Shown one piece after another: positions 48,797-60,710 of a stretch of DNA of 64,000 nucleotides; within the stretch, counting starts at the first letter, position 1; every line of letters begins with the position of its first letter. Location: assembly GCA_947683625.1 (NCBI GenBank), contig CANTUR010000630.1:1-64000 (forward strand). The letters are read 5' to 3'. The position numbers and the translations under genes were made by a program. The notes beneath the pieces are model-generated. The model saw nothing but the letters and a program-made list of their open reading frames with translations. It was not told where the DNA came from and ran no database searches. This stretch comes from Mallotus nudiflorus. Taxonomy: Eukaryota; Streptophyta; Magnoliopsida; Malpighiales; Euphorbiaceae.

Positions 48797-50260
48797 CTAG
48801 CCTGATTTACTTCTTTCGTTGTCCCACAGTTTAACCTGTCCCTTACTTTCATCATCAGAACTCCATATGTCCAAGACATGCACATGAAATTCCATGGGTT
48901 GTTTGCTTGGTTTTAGGTTCTCAAGTTTGATTTTTAGGGAGTTGTGAGTGACATCCATGAAGGAGTTTAGGACTTGCTCTTCTGTTAAACCAATATTGAT
49001 CATCAAAATGGGAGCATTTGGTGGTAGCATATTTTGGTGGTTGGGCAAAGGGTTAGTTTATGTATTTGGCTTTCTGGGTCAGTAATCTTGCCTGAGTTAA
49101 TTAGGTCTTGGATTTCATATTTTAATCAGGCACAACTATTAGTGTCATGTTCAATGGTCTGGTGAAACTTGTAGAAAAGCTTTGGGTTGGCAGGTAAGGG
49201 TTATTATAAAGGTAAAGGCCGCAACAAGTTTTTCTTAATAAGCTTGTCGAAGACTTTGGATAGAGGGCGCCCCAAATTCAAAAATCTCTAAGGCTATCTA
49301 ACTGCATTAACCTGTATGTTGTTGCTTAGTGGTCGGATAGCATTGATATGAACATTATCGCTCTAACCAGCTCCTTCCTTGCCCCCAGATTTAACTCTTT
49401 TTAGACCCTAAAACTGTACAATTCTTCAAAGTTTTTGATCCCTAAATCTCTCAGCTTTCTAGACAATGCTGGGACATACCCCTTTATTGCCAGGACTAAT
49501 TAATCTGACTTAGCAGTCTTATGCCTCATCAAAGATAACTTTCCCCTCCAACGAGTTAGGTAATCAGCAAAGGACTCATTAAAGCTCTGCTTAGTGTTTT
49601 GCAGATCTGTTAAGGATACTTCCAACTGAACATTGAGGTCATATTTCTTTTATAAAAGCAGCACATAACTCCTTCCAATCTAATTGAACATGTGGTTCTA
49701 AAGTGTAGTACTAGTGGATCGGTGCTCCCTCAAGTGACATAGGGAACTGCTTGATGATCTAGCTTTCAGTCAACTCTATAGCTTTCATATAAGTCACATA
49801 CTGCTTTAGATGCAAATTGGGATCCTCGATGGCAGAGTATTTCTTCATAATGAGGAATTTGAATTTACAAGGTAGCGATTTATCTTAATTTTCTAGATTC
49901 AGATTGGCATAATTTAGGGGGGTGATAATGCCCTTCTCGTTCATCATCATCTTTATTTGGTTCATAGCCTTGGTCATGCTCTTGGCCCACTCAATTTGTC
50001 CCACATCTTCGGTTGGGTTCATATTTCTTCGGTTTTATAGGTTGGCCATTATCTTTTTCCTTTCCCTGAATTAGGATCTCCTCATCGAGATCTATCGAAT
50101 TAATTGGTGGCACATTGGACGGCTGTACCAGCTGATTCTCCCTAATAAGCTTAGTAATTTCCCCCATCATCTCCCTCATTATAGACCGAGTTTCTGTAAT
50201 CACTTCGTCTTTCAACTGTGCCTTAAATGCCTCTAGATCAAAACCACTTGCCATTTCCAC
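48797..50260 (-). pseudogene. TE2 gag remnant
   Basis: The first ATG at 50260 opens MEMASGFDLEAFKAQLKDEV ITETRSIMREMMGEITKLIR, a helical charged N-terminus usual for Tat gag. The last part (49048-48797) holds MPNHQNMLPPNAPILMINIG and leads towards the protease. The middle is readable only in pieces because of stops and shifts. Confidence 0.7.
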
Positions 50261-51173
50261 CTATGAATTTTTGACCAAACTACCTAAACTAATTCGGACC
50301 CACCTTGATGAGCTCAAAGGATCTATAGTGTTACAATCATATGTTAGAATGATGCATGACATGTATGCGTGATGTGCAAGTCCATTTTATTTTAAAGAAA
50401 CTTAAGAAATAAACAAAAAAGAAGATACACAAAACCAAAATGTGAGGCTTAAACGTGCAAACTTCCCCCTTATTTCTCCCACACAGGTGTTCAATGGCGA
50501 GTATCTTACCCTAGAATTTTTGGTCTGGGTTTTAATTATCAATGGGAGATAACAAAATTGACGTACACAAGATAACTCTTAAGATGATTTAAACAGGTAA
50601 CGGGTCTTTTAAATAAAACCCGAGTCCATTTCCTATAGGCCAAGGTCCTTAGCACCATAAACTCACTTGTCAAGGCCCACTTAAAATGGGTTATGAATAT
50701 GCATAAAAGGCCTTCATTGATTTAGTTTGTTTATAATGGGCTTTGGTTGGACACAAGGGCCCATTTTACCTTGGATTTCTTATGAATGGGCTTAAGATTT
50801 ATTTTAAGGGTCCATTGTATGGCATAACATACATGCACATGGGAAAAATTCCTAAGGATAGTTCCTAGGTCATTACATAGGCTTGAGTTTTAGGTAAAAA
50901 GGCTTCAGTTCCCACAACAATATACATCCATATATGTCTCCCCAATCAAGGGTTAAACAACGCGGATTAGTACGTGTCATGAGTGATAATAATTAAATAT
51001 TTCTCCACCAGGTTTGAGTGACATATAGGTAACGAAGTACTAACTATTGTTGGGTTTATTTGGGACTGAAGTTCTTATTGTGTGTAAAATGTGTAGTGAA
51101 TGCATAAGATATAAAAGAAATAAGAAAATAATTAAAGATGATAAAACACAAAACACTGAAATCAGTTTCTCTA

Positions 51174-51191
51174 TCCCTTGTGGAGTCGCCA
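51174..51191 (-). other. TE2 primer-binding site
   Basis: The minus strand reads TGGCGACTCCACAAGGGA about ten bases inside the 5' LTR edge. It starts with TGG, as needed to pair with a tRNA CCA end, and matches the primer site common in this group of plant elements. The distance suggests that the LTR edge given here may be a few bases off. Confidence 0.7.
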
Positions 51192-51201
51192 CTATAGGCA
51201 G

Positions 51202-53195
51202 CGGGGTTTAGCGTGTCCCCAAGTGTTTGGCAATCATGGCACTGTGTGGGCTCAAGGCCTATTTAGAAATACAATATAGGTCTTGGGCCTATTTGGAGAT
51301 GGAGTCACCACTCGGATAAAAGCCTAGACACACTGTACAATAACTGGATTCTACGGAGGTTCTCAGAAGTCATCGTCAGAGAACGGTTTTAAAAACTAGG
51401 TATGAGCATTTGAATGCTCACCCAACCTTGCGGTTAGCCTCCGTTTGTGTTTTATGTATTATTACCTTTAATTATTCAATTATTTCTTTATTACCACACG
51501 CATTTTAATTGCCTTCGGATAATTGCCAAATTTTATAATTAAGTCCAAGTTTGTATTTTAATTCTTTTCATGCATTTTGTCCCACCATTTATCATAAGCA
51601 AGATAAATAATCAATATTTATAACTATTCACTCAAATTAGAAAAGGGAAAAGAGATTAAGGATTGCAATGCTTTTAGGCCATATAAAAGAATAATATACA
51701 GAAAATAAACCATATATGTACCAAAAGTAAACTAGTAATAAACTATTTACACAAGCGCAATGGTCTAAAGAATTAGCTAATGACAGTGACTACTCAATGA
51801 TGTGGATCATCAAATAATTCCTGTAATAGCATATGGTTAGTTTCCTCTTACAAAACACAACATTATACATAACAATATTTTATAAATAATATTCTCAAGA
51901 GATTTCTCAATGCAAACTAAGAAAAAGTCCTCAAATGATCAAAATATTATCATGTATACTACATCATGCAACATGGTGGTTACGAGTAAAAAAAGGGATA
52001 AAAGATGAGAGTCATGCAAATTTTCATGAAGGAAAAATGGTCAAATCGTTTGAAGGCCTATCAATGTGGTGATCGCCTCATTGATAGGAGGCAATGCCTC
52101 TATGAGGAGGCAATGCCTCTATGAAGAGGCATCGTCTGATTAACAGGCTCCTCAACACAAATGACATGGCAGAATCATGTAGGATTATAATAAAAGGAAG
52201 GGCTAGATTGCATGGTGGCCTATCCATGTGGCAATCACCTCATTGACAGGGTTTTATCCTAAGCAAGCAAATGTATACATAAATATCCAAAAATCATACT
52301 AAACTAAAGCTACATACAAACTTAATAGATCAAACCCATCAAATAATGTAATGAGTGCAACAAACCTAAAATAAACCAATGAACTAAATCACATGCAAAA
52401 TAAGTATCTAAATGACAAGAAGATGAAGATGTTTTACTCGAATGTAAACTTTATCAAAATGATTGACCTTCAAAGAAGTGCTTTTGGATGTTAATTTTCA
52501 TTAGGATGTGAGCTTCACTTTAAATCAAGTTCTTTACCTCCTTCTTCTTAAAGGAAATGGACCTTTTTTTACGCTTGGTTGTCTCCTCTCCTTTTTTTAA
52601 GAATGTCCCTCTGTGTTTTTCCAGAGCTTCCTCTCCTTCTCTCATCTTATTTTGCAATGGTTTTTTCTTTTCCCTTTTTTTTTCTCTTTTTTTTTTTCTT
52701 TTTATCCCCTACCTTGCTCGTGCCCCTAGGCTCTCTAGCCCATCATGAACCCCTATTGCCTTTCTCTTCCCCCTAAAAATCTCTTCCTTACGCAAAATCA
52801 GGTTTGGGGTGTGCGGCCCACACCACTTGGCCACTATGGTCACAGTTGTATTAAATACAGTTGTAAGCGATCTGCCATAGAGGCAGCGCCTCTACGATGA
52901 GGCGATCGCCTCTGTAGCAACTGCCAAAGAGGTGATCGCCTCATTGCACTGAGGTGACGCCTCTTTGGCCTGGGTCTGTGTTGAGTCAAGCGGGCTTGAG
53001 TTATTTTTGGACAATTGGGTTAAGTATTGGGCTTTTGAGACTTTTAGACTTTCAAGTCTATTTTCAATTGGAGATTCAGATTTTATTTTTATGTTCAAGT
53101 TTCACATTTTCATTATTGGGTTTAATAACGGACCGATCAAATAGAGCATCACTAATTCATCCCCTAACACAGATCGACTGAATCGAGTATTTACA
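51202..53195 (-). repeat. TE2 5' LTR
   Basis: About 1994 bases, co-linear with 36106-38185. The outer edge (minus start TGTAAATACTC) is fixed by the AATAT duplication. The inner edge is approximate. It carries perfect GAGGCGATCGCCTC at 52899-52912, where the other LTR has its perfect copy at 37919-37932 in the neighbouring position. Confidence 0.85.
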
Positions 53196-53247
53196 AATAT
53201 TATTTATAAAAATTAATCTTTCGTGCAATGCGTGGGCTACTGGCTAG

Positions 53248-54817
53248 TTAATAAGTAATAACCGACGAAAATTGATTTTTTTTTTCGGTGGATTTATAAT
53301 TTCTTAACTAATATTGCCATGTCTTATTGTTTTTTTTTTAAACTGGAATGCCATTCTCCTTTTTCTTTTAATTTTTTTATTATTTCTCTCTCTTAGAAAA
53401 AACCTACTATTGGGTGCAACACCTGATCGAAACAAAAAATTTTCCTAAATTTTGAAGAATTTAGATTTTTTTTTATGTAATAACATCTTAATTAAATCAA
53501 ATCAAATCAATTTTATTAAATGTAAGGGTTTTTTTTAACGTTTATTTATTTGTAAAAAAGATTTAAATTTAAAACGTTATTTAAAAAATTTAGACTTTTT
53601 ATTACTTAAATCGATAAAAGTCGGTAAAGAACTTAATTTTTAATATTCGTTAACTCCTCCCACAATTCAATTTTCAATGCATGATTATATGATTATCGTG
53701 AAGAAAATTTTGAATTCATTTAAATTTTTATAAAGCAGTATTACATTTGTTATTAGATTAAGATAAATGATTATTACATGAATGTTCAGTTCAACTTTAT
53801 GTATTATTTTATTTTTTTAAAAATTAATTATAAATTATTTTTGTGTCATTGATCACAATTATACTTTATATTTTTTTTATTGATTATTATGGAAATAGAG
53901 AAAAAAATTATGTAAATTATATATGATAATAAAGGTAGAGAAATATGCTTATTATGATAAATTTTGGTCATTCGGTAACGAGTGCGCTCGTTAATATGTT
54001 GTATTTAACAAACCTTTTAAAACAGTTTTTTTTTTTGACTCGGAACCTTTTAAAACATTATTGTGATATGAGTTGGAGTCGCCCAATGATGGCGATGATA
54101 AATTAATTATATAGTTTGGTGATCAGTTTGATGAACAAGTTGCACACAGGGTGAGGGAGGTGCGTTGATTTAGAAAAGAAAAAATTAGTGGAAGTAGAGA
54201 GCCCACGTAGGTGTAGAAATGGAAGCTGCTGCTGTTCATCACAGTCACATTTTGTAGCGTTTTTATGGGGCCTGAGCTGCTGCTTTTGTTTCTTCACCGT
54301 CTTGCTATGCCAATGCCACTCCACCATTGGCTTTTCTTCTACATAAAGTCATCATATATGCAAAGGAAACCAATATATCTATTCATTTTGATCCCCTTCC
54401 ATGCATTCACCTTTTGTGTATTTTTGTTATGTTCGTGTATAAATTATTCTTGATTTCAAATGATAAACTATTACGTATGAGCATATCCAGCCAGTTAAAA
54501 GTAAGTCTCATTAAAAGATACCTAAATATGCAGCACTGTAATAACATCTTGCTTTTAATTAGGATTTTCATGGTTCATTACAACTTAACATTCAAAGTCT
54601 GAAACTAGCTAAGGACATCTCTTGTCTACACACTTACCATGCTTCCAGGAGAAATCCAATGTACGTATTGGAACTAGCAGAAACAGCAAAATGCCTATGC
54701 AGTAATGTTGTTACTATCTACAGCAAAACCCATCAGTTAAAAAAGATCATTTCCTCTTGGATATTTCAATTTGCAATTAGAATCAGTGCTAACTTCTACC
54801 TACAACAAAATTGCTCT
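53248..54817. other. Intergenic region, no gene recognised
   Basis: AT-rich sequence between the Helitron-like 3' end and the stop codon of the coiled-coil gene. Short open frames at 54103-54602 have no recognisable content and overlap on both strands. I see no further repeat or RNA gene. Confidence 0.55.
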
Positions 54818-57800
54818 TCAAATCGAGAAGAGAGGATCTTGCTTCTTGTCTATCCCAAATAACTGTTCAGAGTGTTGAAAAGCAATTCTTCTGCAATCAT
54901 CAAGACCCTCATGGTCATATGCCATCAACTCTTCATTCGACGTCTTCATCTTCCCTTGTGGATCACCATCAATGAGAAACTTGGCCAAAGTAGTGCCCCT
55001 GGAGAAATGCATATGATATAATTTGTTAACACATCAAGAACAGAACATATCTTTTTAAAGCAGTAGCTGAGAACAAGTAAAGGACTGCTTTTGTGTCAGC
55101 TTTTGATAAAATAACCAAAGAAAGCTGTACTTCATTCTCCTATCGTAGAAGCATATAGCCTTTCCCTTGTCTATTATGGTCACAAATTGTAACACATCAA
55201 GCTGCCAATTAAGATTATTTCTCTCCATCCTTGCAGAAACTATTCACTATTCATGGTGAAAACAGGTACACTAGTGCTTTTGCCTTCATCTGAAATTTTC
55301 AAAACAACACAGATTCAAAGGTAACCAATAGAAATGTTTCAGGTTTACCCAACATGAGAGATAAAAGGCACTTGAGAATCTGTCAACCAAAGGCACATGA
55401 GCACGTGAACCTTTCCTGGTTCCTCCGTCTTTCCCAGCTGTCCTTCTACTCATTTTGCAAAGCTTATTATGCTTGTGTTGCATGCAGGCCATAAATGCCA
55501 GATAGTTCCATGTAAATCATGCGTTCAAGATTGCATTGTAATGTATTTGAAGGAAATTTATTATCTTCAAATGTGTGTAATTCATTATTCAGTTTATCCG
55601 AAGAAGGGGATCCAATTTGAAAGCAAATTGAAAAGTATCAGACCCAAGTACTACAGCAGCGGGGACAGAGTTTCCAAACTCGGTCACTTTGTTCCAATAT
55701 TATAATGCTAAATAGTTGCAAAATTTTCCTGTCCCTTCTTATATGATTAAGAAATCAAAATATAAGAGCTAAGAGCTCTGCAAGCTGAATCATAACTTGC
55801 AGCAAAAACAACATCAGCCTGTATATGACCCTCAACAGAAGCATCTATTATAAAACTTGGAAATCATATATCCTCGATTCTTAGTTACCAAAATAATTCC
55901 TTATTTTTTAAAACTTTAATAACAACTGAGAGAGGGAAAAAAAACTTCTGAGGAAATTTGTTCAAAACCAATTCATTTCTAGTTTTTGTTTATCATCTGT
56001 TGTACTCAGAAAACTAAGTGCATGCTACCACTGACATCTTCACAAGAATTATGTACAGTTCATCATTAAGAAAAATTGGGAAAACAATTCCAGAACAAGA
56101 ATTATATCAAACATAGAAATTGTCAAACAATGGGAGTTTATTCATACCTGGTTGCAGCTGACTTTTTAAAGCCTTTATTTAGAGAAGTTGAAGAGCCAAA
56201 AATTGATTTTTTCACAGAGGTTTCTTGTCTGTACAGAGCACAAATAGCCTTCATACAAAGCTCTTCATCTTTCTCAAATGCAGTCAACATGTCAGCTTCG
56301 ATCTCCCACCTACTATGTGCTGTACTTGCATCTACATGCTGAAGAAAGTTGATAGGAAGAGGAACTGAAAAATCCATATCTGACTCACTGAAACTAGAAC
56401 TGGAACTGTCGCCAAAATTATTTGTCCTTGTTTTCTCCTGAAATTGAGAACCAACAGCCATATCTGATGGAGAAAAATCTCTTCCACCCTTCTTAGTTCC
56501 AAAAGAAAAGTTTGCTGCTGAAGAATGCTTAGCAGGAGTAACACTGGGCAAAGGGGACAACTTAGCTTCTATTTTCTTATATTTACTGGTATGACAGCTG
56601 TCATCGACATCCCGAGTATTATCATTTACTCTACTCTCATTCCCACCTGTGAAAATATCTGAACCCCATTTTCTTTAGAGCACTCCAGTCTCATTTTTCT
56701 CAATTTTTGGCCCTGAAGGTGCATTTTCCAGGGGTCTTGGGGAGGCCCGTTCTCTTGTACTTGAGACTTTAAGTGGTGGAGAATCATCATCGCTACCCAA
56801 AATCTGAACAATGGTTTTTGATAAAGGTCTTGCACTGCTCAAGATGCGCCCATAGATTTTTGCAGCAAAAGCTACAGAAACAGAGTTTTAACAGAACATA
56901 AGCATAATGTAGAGTATTGTTTAACTAACAACCACTTCGAATTTACCCTTTAAACATGTAGATTGGAGCTTTCCCTATCATTATTCCATAAAACCAAGAA
57001 AATTTGTGCCTGCAGTTTTTCCTAATACTACTCTTCTTCTCTAAAATTGATGGATGTTCCAAGTAATCAAGGTCAGGATTATACAAGAATAAAATCTAAG
57101 CTATGACAAAATAAACAGTCTCTTGTTATCAAACGGACACAGGAGCATTAATTTATTCAACATATACTGAATCTGAAAAATAATCATTCTTTTTAGAAGA
57201 ATTACTTTGATTGTTGTCAGAATGTGATGAATTACCAATCTCAATAGGGAAATTCAAGATAGCCTTACTTCCACATAATCTAAAAAAGCAGCATTTTTAA
57301 TAATCTCTAGCAGTTTCCAACTTTCTATAGCTATATTGAATGTTCAAAGCCAAAAGTTGGTACCTTTTTCCTTGTGACTTGCGCACTCCTTTTCCGCTAC
57401 TACTAGAATCAGACGAATGAGGACTATTTTCAGCAGCAGCAGCGTTATTCACAGCCATCGCCGCCTAAGAAGCACCAGTTCTATTTCCATCTGGCAAATC
57501 GTGAAAGGTAGGACCTTTATTCTGCTCCGCATCTTTTTCAATTTTCACAGCCACAGTATTTTCATCAGCAGCAACATTTCGAAAGCTCGACAATGGTTTT
57601 CTTGTCATCTCCAAGGTTTTTAAGCTCTCAATAAACCCATCTCTCTTTGTCTTTAACTCCAAGCACTCCTTCTGAACAGCATTTTTCTCTAATCTTTCAG
57701 ACTCGAATTTATCTTCTAACAAGTTCTTGTCTTTACTAGGCAATTCAATCTCTTCTCTCAAATGTTCGATCTCCCCATTCATCGCCTCTTCTCTCAAATG

Positions 57801-57971
57801 TTCGATCTCCCCATTCATCGCCTCTTCTCTGGAGATCAAAGCTGCTTCTACTTCAGAGAAAATTGCATTTTGGAAAGCTGATTTTAACGAGGAAATCAGC
57901 TCCGAGACTGTGGAGGAAGAAGCTTTATGGTTTTCCACTTCCATCTTAGCCTCATGTGATCCGACTAGCAT
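54818..57971 (-). CDS. Plant coiled-coil protein of unknown function, four exons, two in-frame stops
   Basis: Exons: 57971-57364, 57279-57236, 56871-56148 and 54998-54818 (TGA), joined by GT-AG introns. Together they give 1557 bases, exactly 519 codons in one frame, broken only by TAG at 57467-57465 (codon 169) and TAA at 56677-56675 (codon 283). Residues 30-140 form a Glu/Lys-rich coiled coil with the 12-residue unit EEAMNGEIEHLR twice. The middle is Ser-rich and low complexity. The C-terminal 110 residues hold the conserved blocks RWEIEADMLTAFEKDEELCM KAICALYRQ and RGTTLAKFLIDGDPQG through YDHEGLDDCRRIA to DPLF. I know this tail from plant proteins without known function. It may be a recent pseudogene, or the stops may be sequence errors. 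Start could also be Met10. Confidence 0.75.
57773..57844 (-). repeat. Perfect 36-base tandem duplication in exon 1
   Basis: Two adjacent identical copies encode EEAMNGEIEHLR in the coiled coil of the gene at 54818-57971. Being in frame, it lengthens the coil by 12 residues. The identity of the copies points to a recent event. Confidence 0.9.
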
Positions 57972-57999
57972 ACTCTACGAAATAAATAAAACCCACTAA

Positions 58000-58950
58000 G
58001 AATCAAGAAAACCAGATCATTTTTTTTCCTGACGATGCTAAGAAGAAGCTGTACCCAAACTTGCTTTTTGCTCTGTGGCAAACATGGACCCGGTAAAGAG
58101 AAGTTTGAACGGTTGAACTCGACAGACAACTGAAACGACGACATTTTTCGTATAAATTATTAGACTTTGCAAACAATGGTGGTTTGAAGGAATTCTCTAA
58201 GGAAACGATGCCGTTAGAACTTCTTGGAAGCCACGTTATTTTTGGATTTTTTTTTTTTTTTTTCAAAAGGTGTTGTTTGCCTTTGATTTTTTTTTTTTTA
58301 ACTAAAGACACTTTATATGATTAATCCATAAGACTTTTTATTTTTTACTTAAATTTATTTAATTTATATGACACATAAAACTATAAAATTTTATAAATAA
58401 GTCTTATTATAAATATAAATTTACATAAACTAAAATAACATTTGATTAAAAATAATATAATAAAAACCTATTTTTTATATTTTTATTTTAGTTTATAGTT
58501 TTTTTTGTTGATTTAAATTTTATTTTTAATATTTAAAAGTATTCAAAATTTTGTGATTGTAAATATAATAAAAAATTAAAATGTGTATATAATTAAGGAT
58601 ACTCTTATGAAGATTAGGAGTGATGCATTATGCCATTTGTGAATATTTTGATAGTTTTGTTGTTATTTATAAAAATAAAAAGTTAAAGGTGTAGGGTATC
58701 GTTATTTTATTTTATTAACAAAATAAAATAAAATTTTATTACTTGTATTAATAAATTTTACTTAATTTTATTAATTTTAAAAAAGTAAATTTTAAATTAA
58801 TTTTCCCGTTTAACTTTCCTTTGTAAAAAAAAAAAATATTTTATTAATTTAATTCTTAGTCAATAATGATAAAAATTAAGTAAAAATAAAGTAAATAAAT
58901 TTTTTTTAATATTCCCCAAAGTTAAGTGTAATGTTTGAGGTTAATTTTAT
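58000..58950. other. Promoter side of the coiled-coil gene and AT-rich DNA
   Basis: Within 300 bases upstream of the coiled-coil gene there are poly-T runs (58248-58264, 58286-58300) but no convincing TATA box at a suitable distance. Beyond that the sequence is AT-rich with no recognisable gene. Confidence 0.45.
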
Positions 58951-59050
58951 TTTTATTGTAAAATTTAGGCAAAAACTATTTTTAAGTCTTTGAACTATAA
59001 TAATTTTTTTTATTGAGCTCCTATCCTTTTATTTCATTATATTGAGCATT

Positions 59051-60280
59051 TATACTATTATTTATATAGTTATTGAGCCCTTAAATTATTATTTATGTAT
59101 GCAATGAGCCTCTATACTATTATTTATGTAAGACATTGAGCTCATATAGTATGAAGAACATATCTATGAAATTTGTCAAATTGGGGCTCAATAGCTACAT
59201 AAATAATAGTATAGGGATTCCATGTAATGCAATAAAATGATAGGAGCTCAATAGAAAAAAAAAATCACTATAGTTCAAGGGGTTAAAATTTAACATTAAA
59301 TGGATTCAAAAGTACAAAAGAGTTAATTTAATCTGCGTGAAAAGTTTAAGGGTCAAATTTATCTCTATTTTTTTTTCCAAATAAGCAATTTTTTCATGTT
59401 GTTATTAGTTTTTTATATGTTAGTCTTGTTAGAGCATCTCCAATGCACTCATACTATTATTTATATAGCTATTGAGCCCCTATATTAATATTTATGTATG
59501 CAATGAGCTCCTATACTATTATTTATGTAATGCATTGAGCCCCTATAGTATGAAGAACATATCTATGAAACTTGTCAAATTAGGACTCAATAGATACATA
59601 AATAATAGTATAGGGGTTCAATGCAATGCAATAAAATGATAGGAGCTCAATAGAAAAAATACTATAGTTCAAGGGTTTTAAAAAAGGATTTTGCCTAAAA
59701 TTTAACATTAAATAGATTCAAAAGTATAAAAGAGTTAATTTAATCCGCACGAAAAGTTTAAGGGTCAAATTTATCTCTTTTTTTTTTTTTTTTTTCCAAA
59801 GAAGCAATTCGTTTATGTTGTTATTAGTTTTTTATATGTTAGTCTTGTTAGAGCATCTCCAATGCACTCATACTATTATTTATATAGCTATTAAGCCCCT
59901 ATATTATTATTCATGTATGCAATGAGTCCCTATACTATTATTTATGTAATGCATTGAACCCTTATAGTATGAAGAACATATATATGAAATTTGTCAAATT
60001 GGGATTCAATAGCTACATAAATAATAGTATAAGGGTTCAATGCAATGCAATAAAAGGATAGAAGCTTAATAGAAAAATCACAATAGTTCAAGGGTTTAAA
60101 AAAGGATTTTGCCTAAAATTTAACATTAAATGGATTCAAAAGTATAAAAGAGTTAATTTAATCTGCGTGAAAAGTTTAAGGGTCAAATTTATCTCCATTT
60201 TTTTTTCCAAAGAAGCAATTCGTTTATTTTGTTATTATTTTTTTATATGTTAGTCTTGTTAGAGCATCCCCAATGCACTT
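59051..60280. repeat. Tandem array of three units of about 400-419 bases
   Basis: Unit boundaries can be set at ATACTATTATTTATATAG near 59051, 59451 and 59869. AGAGCATCTCCAATGCACT recurs at 59431, 59850 and 60261, spacings of 419 and 411. Each unit contains an internal inverted repeat: TACTATTATTTATG with TATTGAGCCCC on one arm, and GGGGCTCAATAG with CATAAATAATAGTA on the other. The units are non-coding and differ by a few percent. Confidence 0.85.
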
Positions 60281-60702
60281 TTTATTTTACCTAAATTTTT
60301 TATTATAAAGTGTGATTGGAAAAAATAGGACTTTAACTCACTCTCTATCTCTAAATTATAGATTAAATAATGAGTTTGACTCTTTACATGTAGAGAGTCA
60401 AAATTCATTTTCTATCTCACTCTCTATATAAAGGTTAATCAGTGCATTTCTATTTTCTACACATATTCTTATTTTCTATTAGTTTTTTTTATTATCTAAA
60501 ATTTTTTTCTCTTTCTTTCCACAATATTCAAAAATTAAAATTAAATACTTTTAGAATAAAATAAAATAAAATGAAGAGTGAAATATAAAGAGTGCATTAA
60601 ATTTAAATAAAATTATTTATTTTTATATTGAAAGATTCCTTCAGATGTTCTTTATTACCTATAATATGCTCTTTATTTTAAAGAGCACAATTGGAGATGC
60701 TC
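60262..60702. mobile_element. MITE with GAGCATCTCC terminal inverted repeats
   Basis: The left end is GAGCATCCCCAATGCACT and the right end GCACAATTGGAGATGCTC, mutual inverses with few differences. Flanking TCTTGTTA and TATTGTTA look like an 8-base duplication with one change. The interior of 440 bases is AT-rich and non-coding. A duplication of 8 bases would suit the hAT group; 9 bases would suit Mutator. The left terminus is the same sequence that ends each unit of the neighbouring tandem array. Confidence 0.75.
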
Positions 60703-60710
60703 TTATTGTT

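Larger units (their letters stand above)
36106..53195 (-). mobile_element. TE2: 17-kb Ty3/gypsy Tat-lineage retrotransposon
   Basis: The element is in minus orientation, bounded by 2-kb direct LTRs and a perfect 5-base duplication AATAT (36101-36105 and 53196-53200). From its 5' end at 53195 it has LTR, primer-binding site, gag, protease, reverse transcriptase, double RNase H and integrase. Two coding remnants on the opposite strand follow (DUF7745-like, then PMD-like), then tandem-repeat DNA and the 3' LTR. The 13-kb interior is larger than TE1 because of the antisense ORFs and repeats. All frames have stops. The LTRs differ at many sites, mostly transitions, so it is not recent. Confidence 0.9.
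29725..53247 (+). mobile_element. Helitron-like element with captured exons, split by TE2
   Basis: The left end reads A|TCTATCTATATAAAAGCTGA, a TC start preceded by A, typical of plant Helitron 5' ends. If TE2 (36106-53195) is removed, the element ends GTGCAATGCGTGGGCTACTG GCTAG|T. That has a CTAG terminus followed by T and an imperfect GC-rich hairpin about ten bases before it, as Helitrons have. There is no target duplication, as expected. Between these ends lie exon-like pieces of several unrelated genes, each with AG and GT borders. No Rep/helicase is present. A second copy of the 5' end lies at about 31434, so this may be two elements end to end. Confidence 0.55.

Noticed and set aside
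54103..54602. Overlapping short frames on both strands beside the coiled-coil gene
   Set aside because: They shadow each other, have no known motif and lie in AT-rich intergenic sequence.
56640..56690. A mini-intron removing the second stop in the coiled-coil gene
   Set aside because: The GT and AG pair around it is only about 37 bases apart, below the plant minimum.
57465..57520. The TTCTTAG before GCGGCG as a splice acceptor that would remove the first stop in the coiled-coil gene
   Set aside because: The only nearby donor would give a 50-base intron, too short for plants and not frame-preserving, while the full exon fits the downstream phase.
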